A DNA stretch of 64,000 nt. Source: Batrachochytrium dendrobatidis JAM81 (taxonomy: Eukaryota > Chytridiomycota > Chytridiomycetes > Rhizophydiales). The notes under the pieces are model-generated. The model was not told where the DNA came from, did not search any database, and was given only the letters and a program-made list of their open reading frames with translations. A program made the translations under genes and the position numbers. The stretch covers positions 684,539 to 748,538 of the forward strand of contig NW_006281111.1 of NCBI RefSeq assembly GCF_000203795.2, read 5' to 3'. Within the stretch, counting starts at the first letter, position 1. The number at the start of each line of letters is the position of its first letter. Below are positions 30,576 to 45,617 of this stretch, piece by piece.

Positions 30576-32947
30576 TCAAGCACCTAACGCCTTACGCAAG
30601 TTGTCCAACTTTTTTTTCAATTCTTCTTTATCTGTCTCGCTTTGTACCAGCCGTAATTTTGTATCTGCCAATTGTGCAGTAATATCGTCTAGGTCATCTT
30701 GTAGTTCTGCGTTGGCTCTGACCAGATCACTGTTGCGCTCTGCTAATCTATTCATCTCGCTACGCACTTCGTTTTCTGCATGTTTTCGGTCAGTTGATAG
30801 AATCAGTTTTAGAGCTTTTACTTGTTGCTCCAACTCTTCTTCTCGCTCACAGTGTATGTCACGATCACCACTGACATCACCGAGATGGTTGGCAAGATCT
30901 ACATGTTCTCTATTCAGAATTTCGTAATTAGATTCCAAGACTTTGTACTCTTCAACAAGTTGGCGATATTGTGATTTGGCATGTTCAGCCTCCATGACTT
31001 CTGGAGATTGTTTGTACATCATTTCGTTAAACTCTGTAGTCCATTTATCTAGTTTAGATTTTGATAGGCGAATGGCAGATGCATCTGCTACAAGTTGGTT
31101 GGTGTTTGTGATATATTGATCAAAAAGCCCAGATTTAAGAAACTCGAGAAGGGGTTCAAAATCAAGCGTGATGATGGTTTCTGCATTGTGTTTGATGAGT
31201 GCAACAGCAAAACGAAGGACAGACTCGGGACCTTCTGCAAAAACAATATCCAGAATTCTGAATACCATGTCTAGTGGAAATCTATAAGCAAACAGAGTCA
31301 TAAACCTGTACAAGTTAAAAAAGTAATGGAATACAGAGTTGGGTCATGTAGTTAGTGGTGCACAAGTAAAATTCAAATGCAAAGCCAACCGAGTTTAAAT
31401 GTAACTTACCATTGTGAAGCATACATGGTTGACTTGATATCTTGGTTTTCCAAATGCTTTGCAACAATAGGAAATTGCTCGTCGATAAGTTTATCAAACT
31501 GATAGTTTCTCTGCTGCAGTCCAATCATTTTTGGTGAAAACAAATCCCGAAACCCGTAGTCGCGCATCATTCGAACAAGAACACAGAATGCCTGTTCTTC
31601 GGGCATATTCAATAGTAACGGACCAACAACAAACGCGATACCTTGACAGTATCCAATTTCTTGATCATAAATGGAATAAGCTTTTAAAACATTAAATAAA
31701 GAATTTTGACCGGGTCCAGTAGCATCCTTGAAGTGTGGATGATTGGGAAATGTTCTGGCAAGATCTCTCTGAATGATCTTTTCATGACGAGTGTGACGAG
31801 TAAGAAGCTGCAAGTACTCTTCCTCGAGCATCTCACTCTTGCTACTCGTCATAAGTTGCCACATCATGCCTCGAATAGGTTCTGGAATTCCTTGATGGAG
31901 TCGTTTAGTAAACTGTCTAGGAAACTTGCGCAGTTGACCCTCGTAGTCGTTGATGACCTTTCCCCAAAAGTCCCAGTCAATACCATGTTCATCTACAGTA
32001 GTCGAGGGTTCTTTTGAGCCCAAGACCGAATCCTTGACAGAAGCAAAACTCATTTGAACATGAGTACTAAGCCAATGAGCAGCAGCTTGATGTGATCTAG
32101 CTAGCGAAGCAGCAGCAGCACTGACTGTTCCACTGCTTGTGTTGGGCAAGACTTGAGTGTGATGGTGGATTGGACTCAAATTGACATCAGTGGATGGCTG
32201 TCGTGAGTGATGAGCAAGTCTAGCCAACAACATTTCATCTTCTTCATCCTCAGCATTCATCTGAATATCAGTGGATGCAACAGAAGCCGAGCCAGACACA
32301 GAGTCGATACGATTCATTCTTTGTGGTCCAGCCGCTGCAGAAGAATTTCCTACAAGAGATGCAGACGAATCATCAAAGGAATTGATACTGGCAGTTGAAC
32401 TACTGGATATGGATCTAAACACATATGAAGATAGACTGGCACCAACTGTAGATGGATTGCTCTGAGTAGAATTTAAATTGCTGCCATCACCACCAGTTAA
32501 AAAGGAAGAGAATAGCGATGATGCAGCCATAGTAGTAGGAGATGAATCTGAATCAGCAACGACTTGGTTGCCATTATGAACTGTGGAAGCGCTTAAACCA
32601 CTAACGCCTCTTATACTATCAAGTGATCCAACGTAACGTATGGCTTTTTCTACCCCATTGGCAAAAGATGAAGCAGCGCTTACAGCAGTGTTATTCATAG
32701 TATGATTAATAGAAACATTGGCGGCATTATTGGTAGTAACATTGGTGACAGTAGGAGAAACGGGAGAGAGTTCGCTTGGAATGTTCGTTACTGCTGGATT
32801 CAAAGGTTTGGCTATCAGGAATGCATTGTGTTCATGAATGCTGCTGTATACAGTATGAGATCCAATGCTAGAACCAGTAGTAGGCGATGAAGGATGTGTA
32901 GAACGTTTCTTTTTAAACTGCAGTTTTTGTGGAGTAGTCGATGACAT
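30576..32947 (-). CDS. TBC-domain Rab GTPase-activating protein (EVI5/GYP5 type)
   Basis: Accelerates GTP hydrolysis by Rab GTPases in vesicle traffic. Two exons (31410-32947, 30576-31305) give 755 aa. The N-terminal 290 residues are Ser/Ala-rich and likely disordered. The TBC domain spans about residues 350-590 and has both catalytic fingers: IIQRDLARTFP (Arg398) and IGYCQGIAF (Gln435). GIPEPIRGMMWQL is the usual domain opening. The C-terminal 180 residues are a long coiled coil (EELEQQVKALKLILS, RLVQSETDKEELKKKLDNLR). This TBC plus coiled-coil arrangement matches EVI5 and yeast Gyp5. The exon junction splits codon TG|G (SQW|FMTLFAYRFP). The gene starts 75 bp from the SRP68 stop. Confidence 0.92.
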
Positions 32948-33022
32948 GACAGCAACTCGAATCGACTTTCTGGTAAACCGCGACGAACTTTAAAATCCAA
33001 TCTCGACTTTATTTCAATTCAT

Positions 33023-35587
33023 TCACTTGCGTCCTCCCCACAATCCTCCAAGCATTCCCAACAGTCCTTGGCCTGTTGCTTCACTAGAATTATACGGAGA
33101 ATCTGACTTGTTTTCTGCGTCACTCCTTGTACTCTCCATATACACATCCTCAGTCTGCACTGCATTCACTCCTTCAATTTCTTGCGTGATTCGATCCATT
33201 CTTGATCTTCCCTGCGCGAGTTCTGAAATATTCCACAGTGGAAACTCCATTCCTAAATATGCTAAATCATAAAACATGGGCTTGAATGAAACTGGTTCAA
33301 ATGCTGGTGGAATACTCTGAACCACTGGGATGACCCCTTCACTGGGCTGGAAAAACACCTTCATATGCTCCGCTCGACCTACGCCCATCTGGTTGATCTT
33401 GTGCGTACCAATTGACATATCTTGAACTGTTTTTGAAAGTGAAACATACGGCACTTTGTCATCATTCTCAAAATAAACCTTTGCTTTGGTAATCAAAGAT
33501 CGATTACAAATGGATTGGCTCAAAACATCCAACAATTTGGTCATGTTTACTGCCATCTGTTGGTCGTGCTTGATAATCTTTCGTTTGAATTCTACAACCG
33601 ATGTTCGAGAAAGATGCACCTGCTCCATTGCCTTGTTTAAAAGAACTAGAGCTTCGGCATATTTTTGATCTGCAGTGTAGATATCTGCCGTGTGCGCCAG
33701 ACTGTAATGTATTATACACGTTTGTAAGAGTCAATTATGGTCAGATTTTAATAGGATTCAATTAAACAATGTGCAAGATTTAAATTGCATGCACTTACCG
33801 TTGAGCAACTACAAAAAATCCCTTTGAAGATACAAGATGACCTAGTGCAAGATCAGTCTCGATAATATCAAGCTCCTTCATTTCATTTACAACCTAAATG
33901 CATCAAAAGTAAAGATGGTCAGTTCAAATAATCGTATTGAGCTTCCATGTCAATCATTTTATACCTGAAGCATAGTTATATCCAACTGGATCAACTCTTC
34001 GCGGCGTTGACTGGGTCGCTTTTCAACACTACCACTGGAATGAACAAGATTTTTAAGACGCATAGAAGTAGCCTGCTCAAGCAAAATATCACGATCAAAT
34101 GTATGCTCTAGTCGAGTATAGGTCACGTATTCTTTGATGAGCTTCAACATTGCAGAATGCATATCGCTTTTGGATGACTTGACTTTCATAACAGCAACCA
34201 AATCTTCCTTGATGTCGCGCTCAGAAAGTTTGGCAGCATCCCATCCAAGTCCTAAAAGCTTATCATACTCGGCCATGATACCAGCAAATTGAGATTCATC
34301 CACACGTCCATCCACAACAATGCCATTGCCTTGAACTTCACCATTAATCTTGGCTGAAATTTCCTGCATTTCCATTATCATGGCCATAAGGTCCTCATTA
34401 TGAATATCCATGCTGTATCCATGCCACTCCATGGTGTGAATGGCTCTTGCTTTAACGTGCATGCGTTCTGTGACAAGCAAGTCAATTTTGGCACTGAGAA
34501 GATCGTTTCCTGGACCACCGCTTGTTTTACGCAGCTCAAGAAGCGACTCAATATCATCGGTTTGATTGCCTTTGAACTTGAGATTGTAAGCACAGTATCG
34601 GATATTTGGATCAATCTCATCCATAGCTGCTTGACAGAGTGTTGCATGCGATGCAGTAACAGCAACATGCGCTAGCTTATCATATATAGATCTATTTATA
34701 AACACCAGGTGATCATGTACAATAAAAGTTGGTATCAAATAGTACACATTTATCCAAAACAACGATATCAGAAGCATTACCGAGATGAAGCAAACACATC
34801 CAGAGCAGATTGCCATTCTTGACGTTCAAAATGAACATACGCAGCCAGTCTTAAAGCATACGCCTTGTTTTCAAATCAATCCAGCACATGTTAAATATAC
34901 GTCAAGACCCAACATTTGAATAAACTGCATTACCTGAGTTTCAAGTGAGGTTTGATGATCAATGGATTCCAATTGACATAGTTCATGCAACTGATTAGCA
35001 GAAGAAACTGCTCTACAAAGTCGTTTAATTGAATGATGTTTTTTTCGAGGTTCATACTGAGAATCAGCCTTGAGTTGCATTGCATATGCCCAAGATCTCT
35101 CGGCTTCAAATAACAAGATCTGCAATGATCTAGCCAGGTTTGAAGTTACAAGTTAGGATTGATGGTTACCAGTACGAATAAAAGACTGTTATCAATTCAT
35201 ATACTTTGAAAGATGTAATGAAATACAAACTGCAGTTGTCTAGGACATACCTTGGATCCACCAACGAGGTTGGTGTAACAGGCTTCTTTTCATAACGCTT
35301 CTTTCCTTGAATCATGTCAGTATTCTTCCTAACTCGACGAATTCTACGAGCACAGTATTCTCTAATACAACACTCATCAGCAAGTCAAAATAATCCAGTG
35401 GATAAGTGAAGGGTGAGATGAATCACCTGTATCGCTGATAATCCTGTTGACGCAGTCCATATGTGCTACGAGCATCATTCGTCAATGAAAGAACTGTTTA
35501 TGAATTAGTTGTAGATTCGATCCAACTCTACTGAATTGAACACATACCGTCCAAGCTCACAGTCTCTGTAACAGACATGTCAGTCAT
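33023..35587 (-). CDS. SRP68: SRP68, signal recognition particle subunit
   Basis: Binds SRP RNA with SRP72 and helps target ribosomes to the ER. Eight exons were assembled with consistent phases: 35548-35587, 35427-35493, 35251-35361, 34934-35129, 34781-34863, 33965-34691, 33799-33893 and 33023-33701 (1998 nt, 665 aa). Family features: NDARSTYGLRQQDYQRYR, RKKHHSIKRLCRAVSSANQL (RNA-binding TPR-like N-domain), AAYVHFERQEWQSALDVF, RSIYDKLA, and near the C-terminus PVSFKPMFYDLAYLGMEFPL, the segment that contacts SRP72. The C-terminal Gly-rich tail (LLGMLGGLWGGRK) is typical. It has the most introns in the window. IRE1 also acts at the ER membrane, but no operon-like link is implied. Confidence 0.95.
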
Positions 35588-35740
35588 TGAATCTGCTGAC
35601 AATTCTGTAAAAATGAAAACTTTGAAACTCGGTTGTTTTCAAGATGAGTTTGTCATTACCAACTCATGTTCAGTCTTTTAAATCGAGTTGTTTAATAGAT
35701 TGACTTGTTATTTCATTCTAAACTTATTCATATTGGTTTT
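35588..35740. promoter_or_regulatory. SRP68 promoter region
   Basis: Short AT-rich stretch between the SRP68 start and the family A element at 35741. The promoter is inferred from position only. Confidence 0.35.
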
Positions 35741-36116
35741 ACTGCTGTATTCACGTAAAATGAAACGCTAGTTGAACGAATGTTCATATCGCAAGTCGAG
35801 TAAATCTCACTTGTTTAATCTTCAATTCTTGCTACACATTAAATAGTTGATGAATGGCATCGAAGCAACACTGTGCAATCTTGGACTAGAACGCACGAGT
35901 TTATACAGGTGTCGTGTGGAATTACTGGAACACTGCTTTAAACATTCATTCAGTTTTTTGTACAAAAATGAGCACAAAGACCAGTGACTTTGTCGAGGAA
36001 TTTAGAGGACGCAACGTTGTCCAGCAAACTGGTACCAATCATTTCATGAGATTGGCTGTTTATTATGTATTTTGGCACCGCTATTTAGTGTTTCATTTAC
36101 GTGGATGCAACAGTGA
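35741..36116 (+). mobile_element. TIR element, family A, ending at the SRPK stop codon
   Basis: The left end is ACTGCTGTATTCACGTAAAA TGAAACGC. The right end is TTTAGTGTTTCATTTACGTG GATGCAACAGT. The interior shares CATTTCATGAGATTGGCTG and TTATTATGTATTTTGGCACC with the copy at 52488. Its right edge touches the SRPK stop codon (36118-36120), so it probably forms the kinase 3' UTR. Confidence 0.7.
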
Positions 36117-36117
36117 C

Positions 36118-39400
<3,283 letters not shown>

Positions 39401-39505
39401 TTCAGATCCTCGAGTCTTCTAATGTGAGTTTCGACTTGAAAGAAAATCAAAAGAAAATTTTCAAGCTTTCGTTATAAAATGAACTTGAAAATGTTTATTT
39501 TGTTT

Positions 39506-40610
39506 TTACAGAATAATCATTTCGTCACAATGCGTGCACATTAAAAACATTCCAGTTTCGTCATTGAATCCTGCATGAAGAATTCCATGACAAAATTGTC
39601 TGTTCATCTCATGTTAGTTTATTAAATTACAATCACAATCTGTTAAAAACTCACTTGTGTTGGTATGATAGATGTTCAAGTTCTGCATGAAATACTGCTA
39701 GACTGGGCGTATGACGCTAAATACTCCACTTTAGTATTGGTTTCAGTCTGGATTCATTCATAATCATTACCTTTATACTGAGATTACATCCTGTGCAATC
39801 AATACACTCTTGATTCGTCGCGAGCGAGGGGTGTTGACATACTGGGCATATCAGATACTCAAAAGGCATCTCCAATCCATGTTCATCAAAAAGCATCATT
39901 TCTTCTTGAGCTATAATTAGATACATCAAAACATAATTGAATCTATCTGCAACATCCATGACTGATTTACATTTATAAAAATATCGTACCTTTTTGATTC
40001 TGCAGTTCATTCAACAGCTCACTTTCAAAAATCCATGCATTATCAGCATTTATATCATTCATTGCAGATTCTTTAAATAGCTGTTCCATTTCAGAAAACA
40101 GTGCTTGCTTGATCTATTGGTTTTACAAATAAATTAGCAATCTAAATAAAGCTTCTTTATATATCCTGATCCATACTCTAGCTTTACATCATTATTATCC
40201 TGTTCTATCAAAGCATTTGCAGTTTTATGGTCAGAGTTGGAATGGATTGAATCAGACATGACTGTATCTGTGTTGATTGTCGATCCTGCAGAACTTGCAT
40301 TTCCAAACCGCCTATTCCAGATCACTTGTGCTCGATCTCTTCGGATTCTATCCATACACCTTTGCTTAAACAATTGCCTCCATGAAGCACTCGGTCGCTT
40401 CTGAACACTTGGCTGGGATGGTAATAATCCACTCATAGCTAAACTGGACTGTGCAGGGTTGAATGAATTCATATGTGCTACATGCTTCTGAGTATGGGTA
40501 TCGCTTGAATAAGACAATGGACTGCTGATTTCAGACAGTCGCTCATCAAACTCCTTGCCATGGGCTGGCTTAACTGGAGTCCGTCTCTGTTGTCCTACAC
40601 TCGTTTGCAT
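39506..40610 (-). CDS. RPAIN: RPA-interacting protein (RPAIN/RIP-alpha) homolog
   Basis: The family imports replication protein A into the nucleus. Five exons (40188-40610, 39990-40113, 39771-39910, 39655-39716, 39506-39599) give 280 aa. The N-terminal basic motif WRQLFKQRCMDRIRRDRAQV matches the RPAIN N-domain that meets RPA. The middle domain has EMEQLFKESAMND. The C-terminal zinc-ribbon has CPVCQHPSL, IDCTGCNL, FCHGILH and MCTHCDE, giving paired Cys for metal binding. ATG 40610 is used because an in-frame stop lies upstream and the earlier initiator would be TTG. The start is 155 bp from the divergent C9orf85-like gene. Confidence 0.85.
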
Positions 40611-40765
40611 CCAATCGTTTGAATTGGGCAAAACTTGAATTTTTAGCTACAAACGAGCCGAGTTTATTTTTGGCCATATTTTTAACCTGTTAGTTTTTTT
40701 TCCAATCAGCATTTCTTTTTTAACATTGTTCTGTGGCATCTCATCATATTCAACTCACTCTAATC

Positions 40766-41478
40766 ATGAATGTATCTAGTGCAAAAGGAAAACGAGGAAC
40801 CAAGAAGGGTGCACAACGGCATCAGAACTCTTTTGCCTTTACCACAAACAGATTCTCCCCTGCCGCTATCAAAATTTCTCATTTACCAGTTCAAGGTGTT
40901 TGTCAACGATGTCTGGATATCATTCAATGGAAAAAAAGCATAAACAAGTATAAACCATTAACCCAGCCAAAAAAATGGTATGGCTTTCAACTTGTATCTA
41001 TGCATGATCGTTTGAATGATGGCTAAATTATCTACTTGCTACACTCGAAAATTTAAATGTCAGCAACTGTAATGTACTAACAAGCTTTTTACATGTGTTT
41101 TTTTCAACTTTACTGCTCAATCATTTATGCAGTACTATTTGTCTGCGGAAAACAGTAGTCGATGCATACCACGTCATTTGCAAATCGTGTGGATCCGAGA
41201 AAAACTGCTGCGCCAAGTGCCAGCAAGTTCATCAACTTGTTGGTGCTAATGTTGAAAAAACAAATGATCAAGTGGTGCGGGAAACTCAAGAGCAGCAAGT
41301 TTTAATTGAAAAGTTGAATGAGCGACAACGACGATCGTATTTGCGCAAAATTGGACGAGGTGATTCGGAAGGTGCTGAAAAGGTTCTTACTCGTGCTGAA
41401 TCAATGGCCAAGCCTGATATGGATGATTGGCCCACATCAGATGAGTCTGATGATGACGATGATGAAGATACTGAGTAA
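40766..41478 (+). CDS. C9orf85-like (DUF2039) zinc-binding protein
   Basis: Small conserved eukaryotic protein of unknown function. Two exons (40766-40977, 41133-41478) give 185 aa. It opens MNVSSAKGKRGTKKGAQRHQ, then NSFAFTTNRF, and has GVCQRCLDIIQWKKSINKYK, PKKCTICLRKTVVDAYHVIC, CKSC and CCAKC, i.e. four CxxC-type pairs likely binding two zinc ions, as in human C9orf85. After the conserved part a 70-residue charged helix (LIEKLNERQRRSYLRKIGRG) leads to an acidic Asp/Glu tail. The codon for the first Cys of CTIC is split by the intron (TG|T). It probably shares a promoter with RPAIN. Confidence 0.88.
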
Positions 41479-41889
41479 AATCACAGCTAGCGACAATGGA
41501 GATAAGAACGGAAACAGAATAAAATGAAAAATTGTTAGTAATCCATCTTGCCATGTTTAATGGACATTCTGATGGTGTCAATCAAGCAGCAGCATTTCAA
41601 TGCAAATTATTTGTAAAACTGCAGATTGGTTTAGATTAATGTAGACTTTATAGGCGAAACGCTTCAGATCGTTCATCAAACTGGACATGCCAACAAGCCG
41701 GATTGTCGTCCTAGTACAAGACACGATCAATACTCTCATTCAAATCAACAATCTACCGATATTTGCAAAACAATATCATCAAGGATGATGATTGCTGACA
41801 ATTTTAATATCCATTCTCATGCCTTTTATCACCAGCTGTAGCATAGCACAGGTTCAACCAAATCTTGTAACAATAAATTCATTAGATTT
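41479..41889. other. intergenic spacer between convergent genes
   Basis: 411-bp spacer between the C9orf85-like and ChaC genes. It contains a family B repeat at 41560-41690 and otherwise nothing recognised. Confidence 0.55.
41560..41690 (+). repeat. dispersed repeat, family B, copy 3
   Basis: It reads GGACATTCTGATGGTGTCAA TCAAGCAGCAGCATTTCAAT, GTAAAACTGCAGATTGGTTT, then TGTAGACTTTATAGGCGAAA CGC, in the same order as the copies near 17.2 and 20.6 kb. Confidence 0.5.
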
Positions 41890-42611
41890 CTACAAGGCCA
41901 TCTTGATTGGTTTGGAAGAGTGATTGCCCGTGCATGGCTTAGGAGGCTTGCTATCTAATGCGCGGACGAGTCTTGCCAAATCACATATGTGCTGATCACA
42001 CACACCGAATCTGTCCCGTAGTGCGTCGTCTAGCTCATACAAATAGCTCTTGTTATCACCACTCTCACCAGCAGATTCAAAAATATGCTGAGCAATATCC
42101 TCGATGCATTTGCCTGGTCCAAGAAACATCTCATTCATTGTGGTTCCCAAATACAGCAATGCATCCTCGACCAACACCTGTTCTTCCTTATCCAACACCT
42201 GAATATGCAGTGCATCATATCCGTTTTTCTCTCGATAATCCAAATGCTTTCTTACTTTGTCAGCTTGATCATCAGGCACTTTGTAACAAACACCCCAAAC
42301 TGATTCTGCTGGATGTGGATCGCTATCACGAAACTGACTGTGCCATTCGTCATATGGAATAAGTGTCAATACTCTTCCTGGAGTTTCTGGTGTGCCTCGA
42401 TGGTCTGCAGAGCCTTGCCAAAATCGACGAACATATCCTGATATGCGTCCATGCACCTGCTTTTCTATGGGAAAGTCTATTGATACAACATTGAATGGCT
42501 CCTGCATTGTAAGCCTACCATGTCAATCCCTTCAAGTCCTAATTTACAGCACACTCATGTTCAAAACCTACCAACTTTCCATATGAGAGAACCATAGCCA
42601 AATACCCACAT
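41890..42611 (-). CDS. ChaC-type glutathione gamma-glutamylcyclotransferase
   Basis: Breaks glutathione in the cytosol to 5-oxoproline and Cys-Gly. Two exons (42572-42611, 41890-42476) give 208 aa. Exon 1 encodes the substrate-binding loop MWVFGYGSLIWKV. The junction restores DFPIEK. The rest has the family motifs GYVRRFWQGSADHRGTPETP, GRVLTL, ESVWGVCYKV and DYREKNGY, whose Glu is the catalytic acid/base. LGPGKCIEDIAQHI near the end is also conserved. Acceptor AG at 42477-42478 was chosen; the upstream AG would insert an out-of-frame segment. It is complete and probably active. The length fits ChaC2/GCG1. Confidence 0.93.
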
Positions 42612-42748
42612 CGCCACTACAGCCGAATGTGCTAAAATAGCAAAGTGTTTAAAGTTGAAACATGGATTTACAACTATTGTTCCTGATGGCACGAATGCAT
42701 TGGGCAGCAATGTAAAACTTTATTGCATTATAAAAACATATCATTCTG

Positions 42749-45339
42749 CTATATTTTCCAAACCTTCTTTTTTCTGGCCAGTTCAGTTTTCCATTTACTC
42801 ACAGACATGTTTGGATCTTTAAATCGCTCCCGAATAATGCGATCCATTGTCGCCAATTTCTCACGATTCCAAATCTTCTGCTTCACGTCATTCTGGTACA
42901 AATGAAACAATTCGAAACTCGTCTTGTCATGAATGGGGTTACGAGTAAGATCATTCCTGAATCGTATGCGAGCATCAAAGCAAGTAATTGATGCAACTTC
43001 TACCCCAGATGGATGCTCATCTCCAGCAATAATGGTCGAATTCGCATATGAAATGTGCTCCTTTTCATCTTCGCCCTTTACTTCATCCCACATGACACCT
43101 TCCTCGCCAAAATACTCGAGTTGAACAAGCGTACCAACTTTTACTTTGAGTTTAGTGTTTGAAATGTGCAGGTCTTGGTAAACATGGCATACACCTGATT
43201 TTATAGTGTGGAACTCGGTAAACTTTTCACCTGCATGGTATGCATCATTAAACCCAAACTTTAATCTGCCAGATTCAATGACAAGTCTAATATACATCCA
43301 AATTCAAATCAATCAATTCACCTTGTGCGTGGATTACAGTCCCTGGTGCGTATTTTCGCCAAATAATAAGCTGTCCAATTTGTCGTAGCTGCGATGTTGT
43401 CCATTCGGAAAAAGCAGGTACTTTTCGCAAAAAGTAAATCTTTTCCTTCATCTCCTTTTCATGGATAAACTTGATGATGCGATTGTAATCCGTCTATAGA
43501 ATAATAACAAGATATCAGTAGGGTATTTTAAACTGGTGAAGGACTGTTTTGATGTTAATAGTCTAGAACCAAATACTACCTTTTCAACAGATACAAGCTC
43601 AGAATAGGACAATGTAAGGATTGTGGCTGCTCGTGGCTTATCATTGACCAATGCCAGATCGCCAAATCCACTTCTAAATCATTCAGATTTGGGTAGAAAC
43701 TGTTAATCTAAGTCCTAAACAAACTTGCAAAGTATATTACTTGCCCTGCACCCAGTGTTGCTACAGAAAAACTATCTTCAATTCTACCAGTTTTGGAAAT
43801 TTGCACGCTACACAATCCAGACAAGATAATATACCAAGCAGTACCCTGATCGCCTTGTTTAAACACTGCTCGATCTGTTTCATACTCTTGATATTTGATT
43901 ACTCCACATAATTGACCAAGAATAAAATCACTAAGATCATTGAATGCCTTGATGCCACGCATGGCATTGAACAGTATTTTGATATCTTCGGGTGTGCGCT
44001 CGAATCCATTTTTTTTAAAGGGTTGGTTGGTTTCTGGATGTTCCATCAAAAACACATTACGTTGATGCGAGTCGGACCATTTTTTTTCGCCAAATGAATT
44101 GCTTTTTCGCCGAGAAAAAGAATGAATGGATTGAGTACTAGCTCGAATTTCAGAAGTTGGATCCAATTTTTTAGCACACTGTTTAATGCTGGCAACTTTT
44201 GATTTAACAGTACGTTGTCGTTGAAGTAATGCACGTTCAGCTGCTGATTGATCTTTAACATACAGCATAATGTATTTTTTTACTGAAAAAGCTTTGGAGT
44301 TCCATATGGGTTCTTTACCGTGGTTTTCAAGAACCCAATCTGCTAAAGTACGTGCGTTTTCTGCTCGTAATTCCTTGAATGGTGTCGTGACACTTAAAAA
44401 ATCTCGCACTGCATCTGCCTCTGCCAAAGACATTTCATGCACTGCTGTGATTCTTTTCTGGAGAATTTGCTTATTGGTATGACTAGGCAATGTAGACGGT
44501 TCATTTTTTATATTCAGCTTTGGAAGATGCGGCGTTTTGTTGATTTTATTGGCGGGAAGTGGTCCAGTTTGGGTCAAGGACGCGCCTGAAGTAGGTCCTG
44601 TTCCTGTTTCTGCCAATAAGCTATCAATAGGTCGACTGGATGTCAAAACTGGCTTTTGATTTTTAGATGCACTAGATTGAAAATGCAATCCATTTGATAT
44701 ACATTGAGAGGCAAATTTCATAAATGCCTTGTGTAGCTGAATCTGTGCCATATCAGATTCGATGGGTTGGAACGGCTCATTTTGATTCGTAACTGGAAAA
44801 GATTCAACCCCGATTATATTTGGAGTCAAATAGCTGCTTGATGTCGGTCCTACAATGCGGTATTTTTCTAGAAACCGGGTTGTAAGCGAAAACAACTTTT
44901 CCGAGTCAATTTCAATATCGGATACGTCGGGTTGTATTATGTGCGATTTAGCACCCACATTATTATCGAGCACTAAACATTTGCATAAATGAGTACGCAA
45001 CGCATTATGATGGTGACATGTCACATTTTTGAAATGGGGCGAATCATGCAGAGTGGAATGAATTGTTGGCGTAGGTGGGTATGGGATAACTATGTGTTTA
45101 TCTAGCCCGATTGCACCGTGGTCTTTTGTTGTAGATGTAATATGCAAATCATTAGTATGGTCTGTATTTTTTGAAAGCGGTGGGTAGGAATGGCTAGGAT
45201 GCAATGCGTTGCTGCTGTATATTGGCGATGGCGACCGCGATAATGAGGATCCAGCCAGCAGAAGTTTGTCTGACAGATTCAGCAAATCAGATGGATTCCA
45301 TCTTTTTTTCAAGCAAGTCTGGGCTTTGGCATCTGTCAT
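42749..45339 (-). CDS. cyclic-nucleotide-binding-domain protein, with an apparent frameshift
   Basis: Large protein with two cyclic-nucleotide-binding (CNB) folds, related in general to CNBD2-type or cAMP-sensor proteins; partner unknown. Exons: 43745-45339, 43580-43673, about 43320-43491, and 42749-43296. The N-terminal 330 residues are Ser/Pro-rich, followed by a helical region (HEMSLAEADAVRDFL). The first CNB domain reads VIKYQEYETDRAVFKQGDQG, YIILSGLCSVQISKTG, then SGFGDLALVNDKPRAATI, the phosphate-binding cassette with its Arg. Intron 1 has a GC donor (GCAAGT at about 43744). The second CNB starts KYAPGTVIHAQGE; the frame then shifts by one before YIRLVIESGRLKFGF (about 43297-43322), and no usable intron of normal length explains it. 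The downstream part remains open to 42749. It could be a sequence error or a real lesion. Confidence 0.75.
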
Positions 45340-45617
45340 TCTAAACTAGATTGTGCGAAATGGAATACGATTGATGTAAACCAGAGTAAAGTTTACAAAA
45401 CATGTCAAGATTTGAAATTGTTATAATATAAACACATTATTCGTATGCTCGACCCATTTTGCTGCATTAGCTTACAAGAGTCAATTGTATGCAATTTAAA
45501 AATCAATAGAATAATACTCGAGGATTGCTGGAACCACTGGAACCAGAAAGCTTGAGATTTGTGCCAAACTCGACTTTCTCCGCTTAATACAAATACTTTT
45601 GAACTGGTACTGGGAAA
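45340..45617. promoter_or_regulatory. shared promoter between the CNB gene and the small GTPase gene
   Basis: 278 bp between divergent start codons. AT-rich, with no other gene. A shared promoter is inferred from the arrangement. Confidence 0.4.

Noticed and set aside
30601..30927. Plus-strand frame opposite the RabGAP coiled coil
   Set aside because: Ser/Arg-rich antisense shadow of a Glu/Leu-rich coiled coil.
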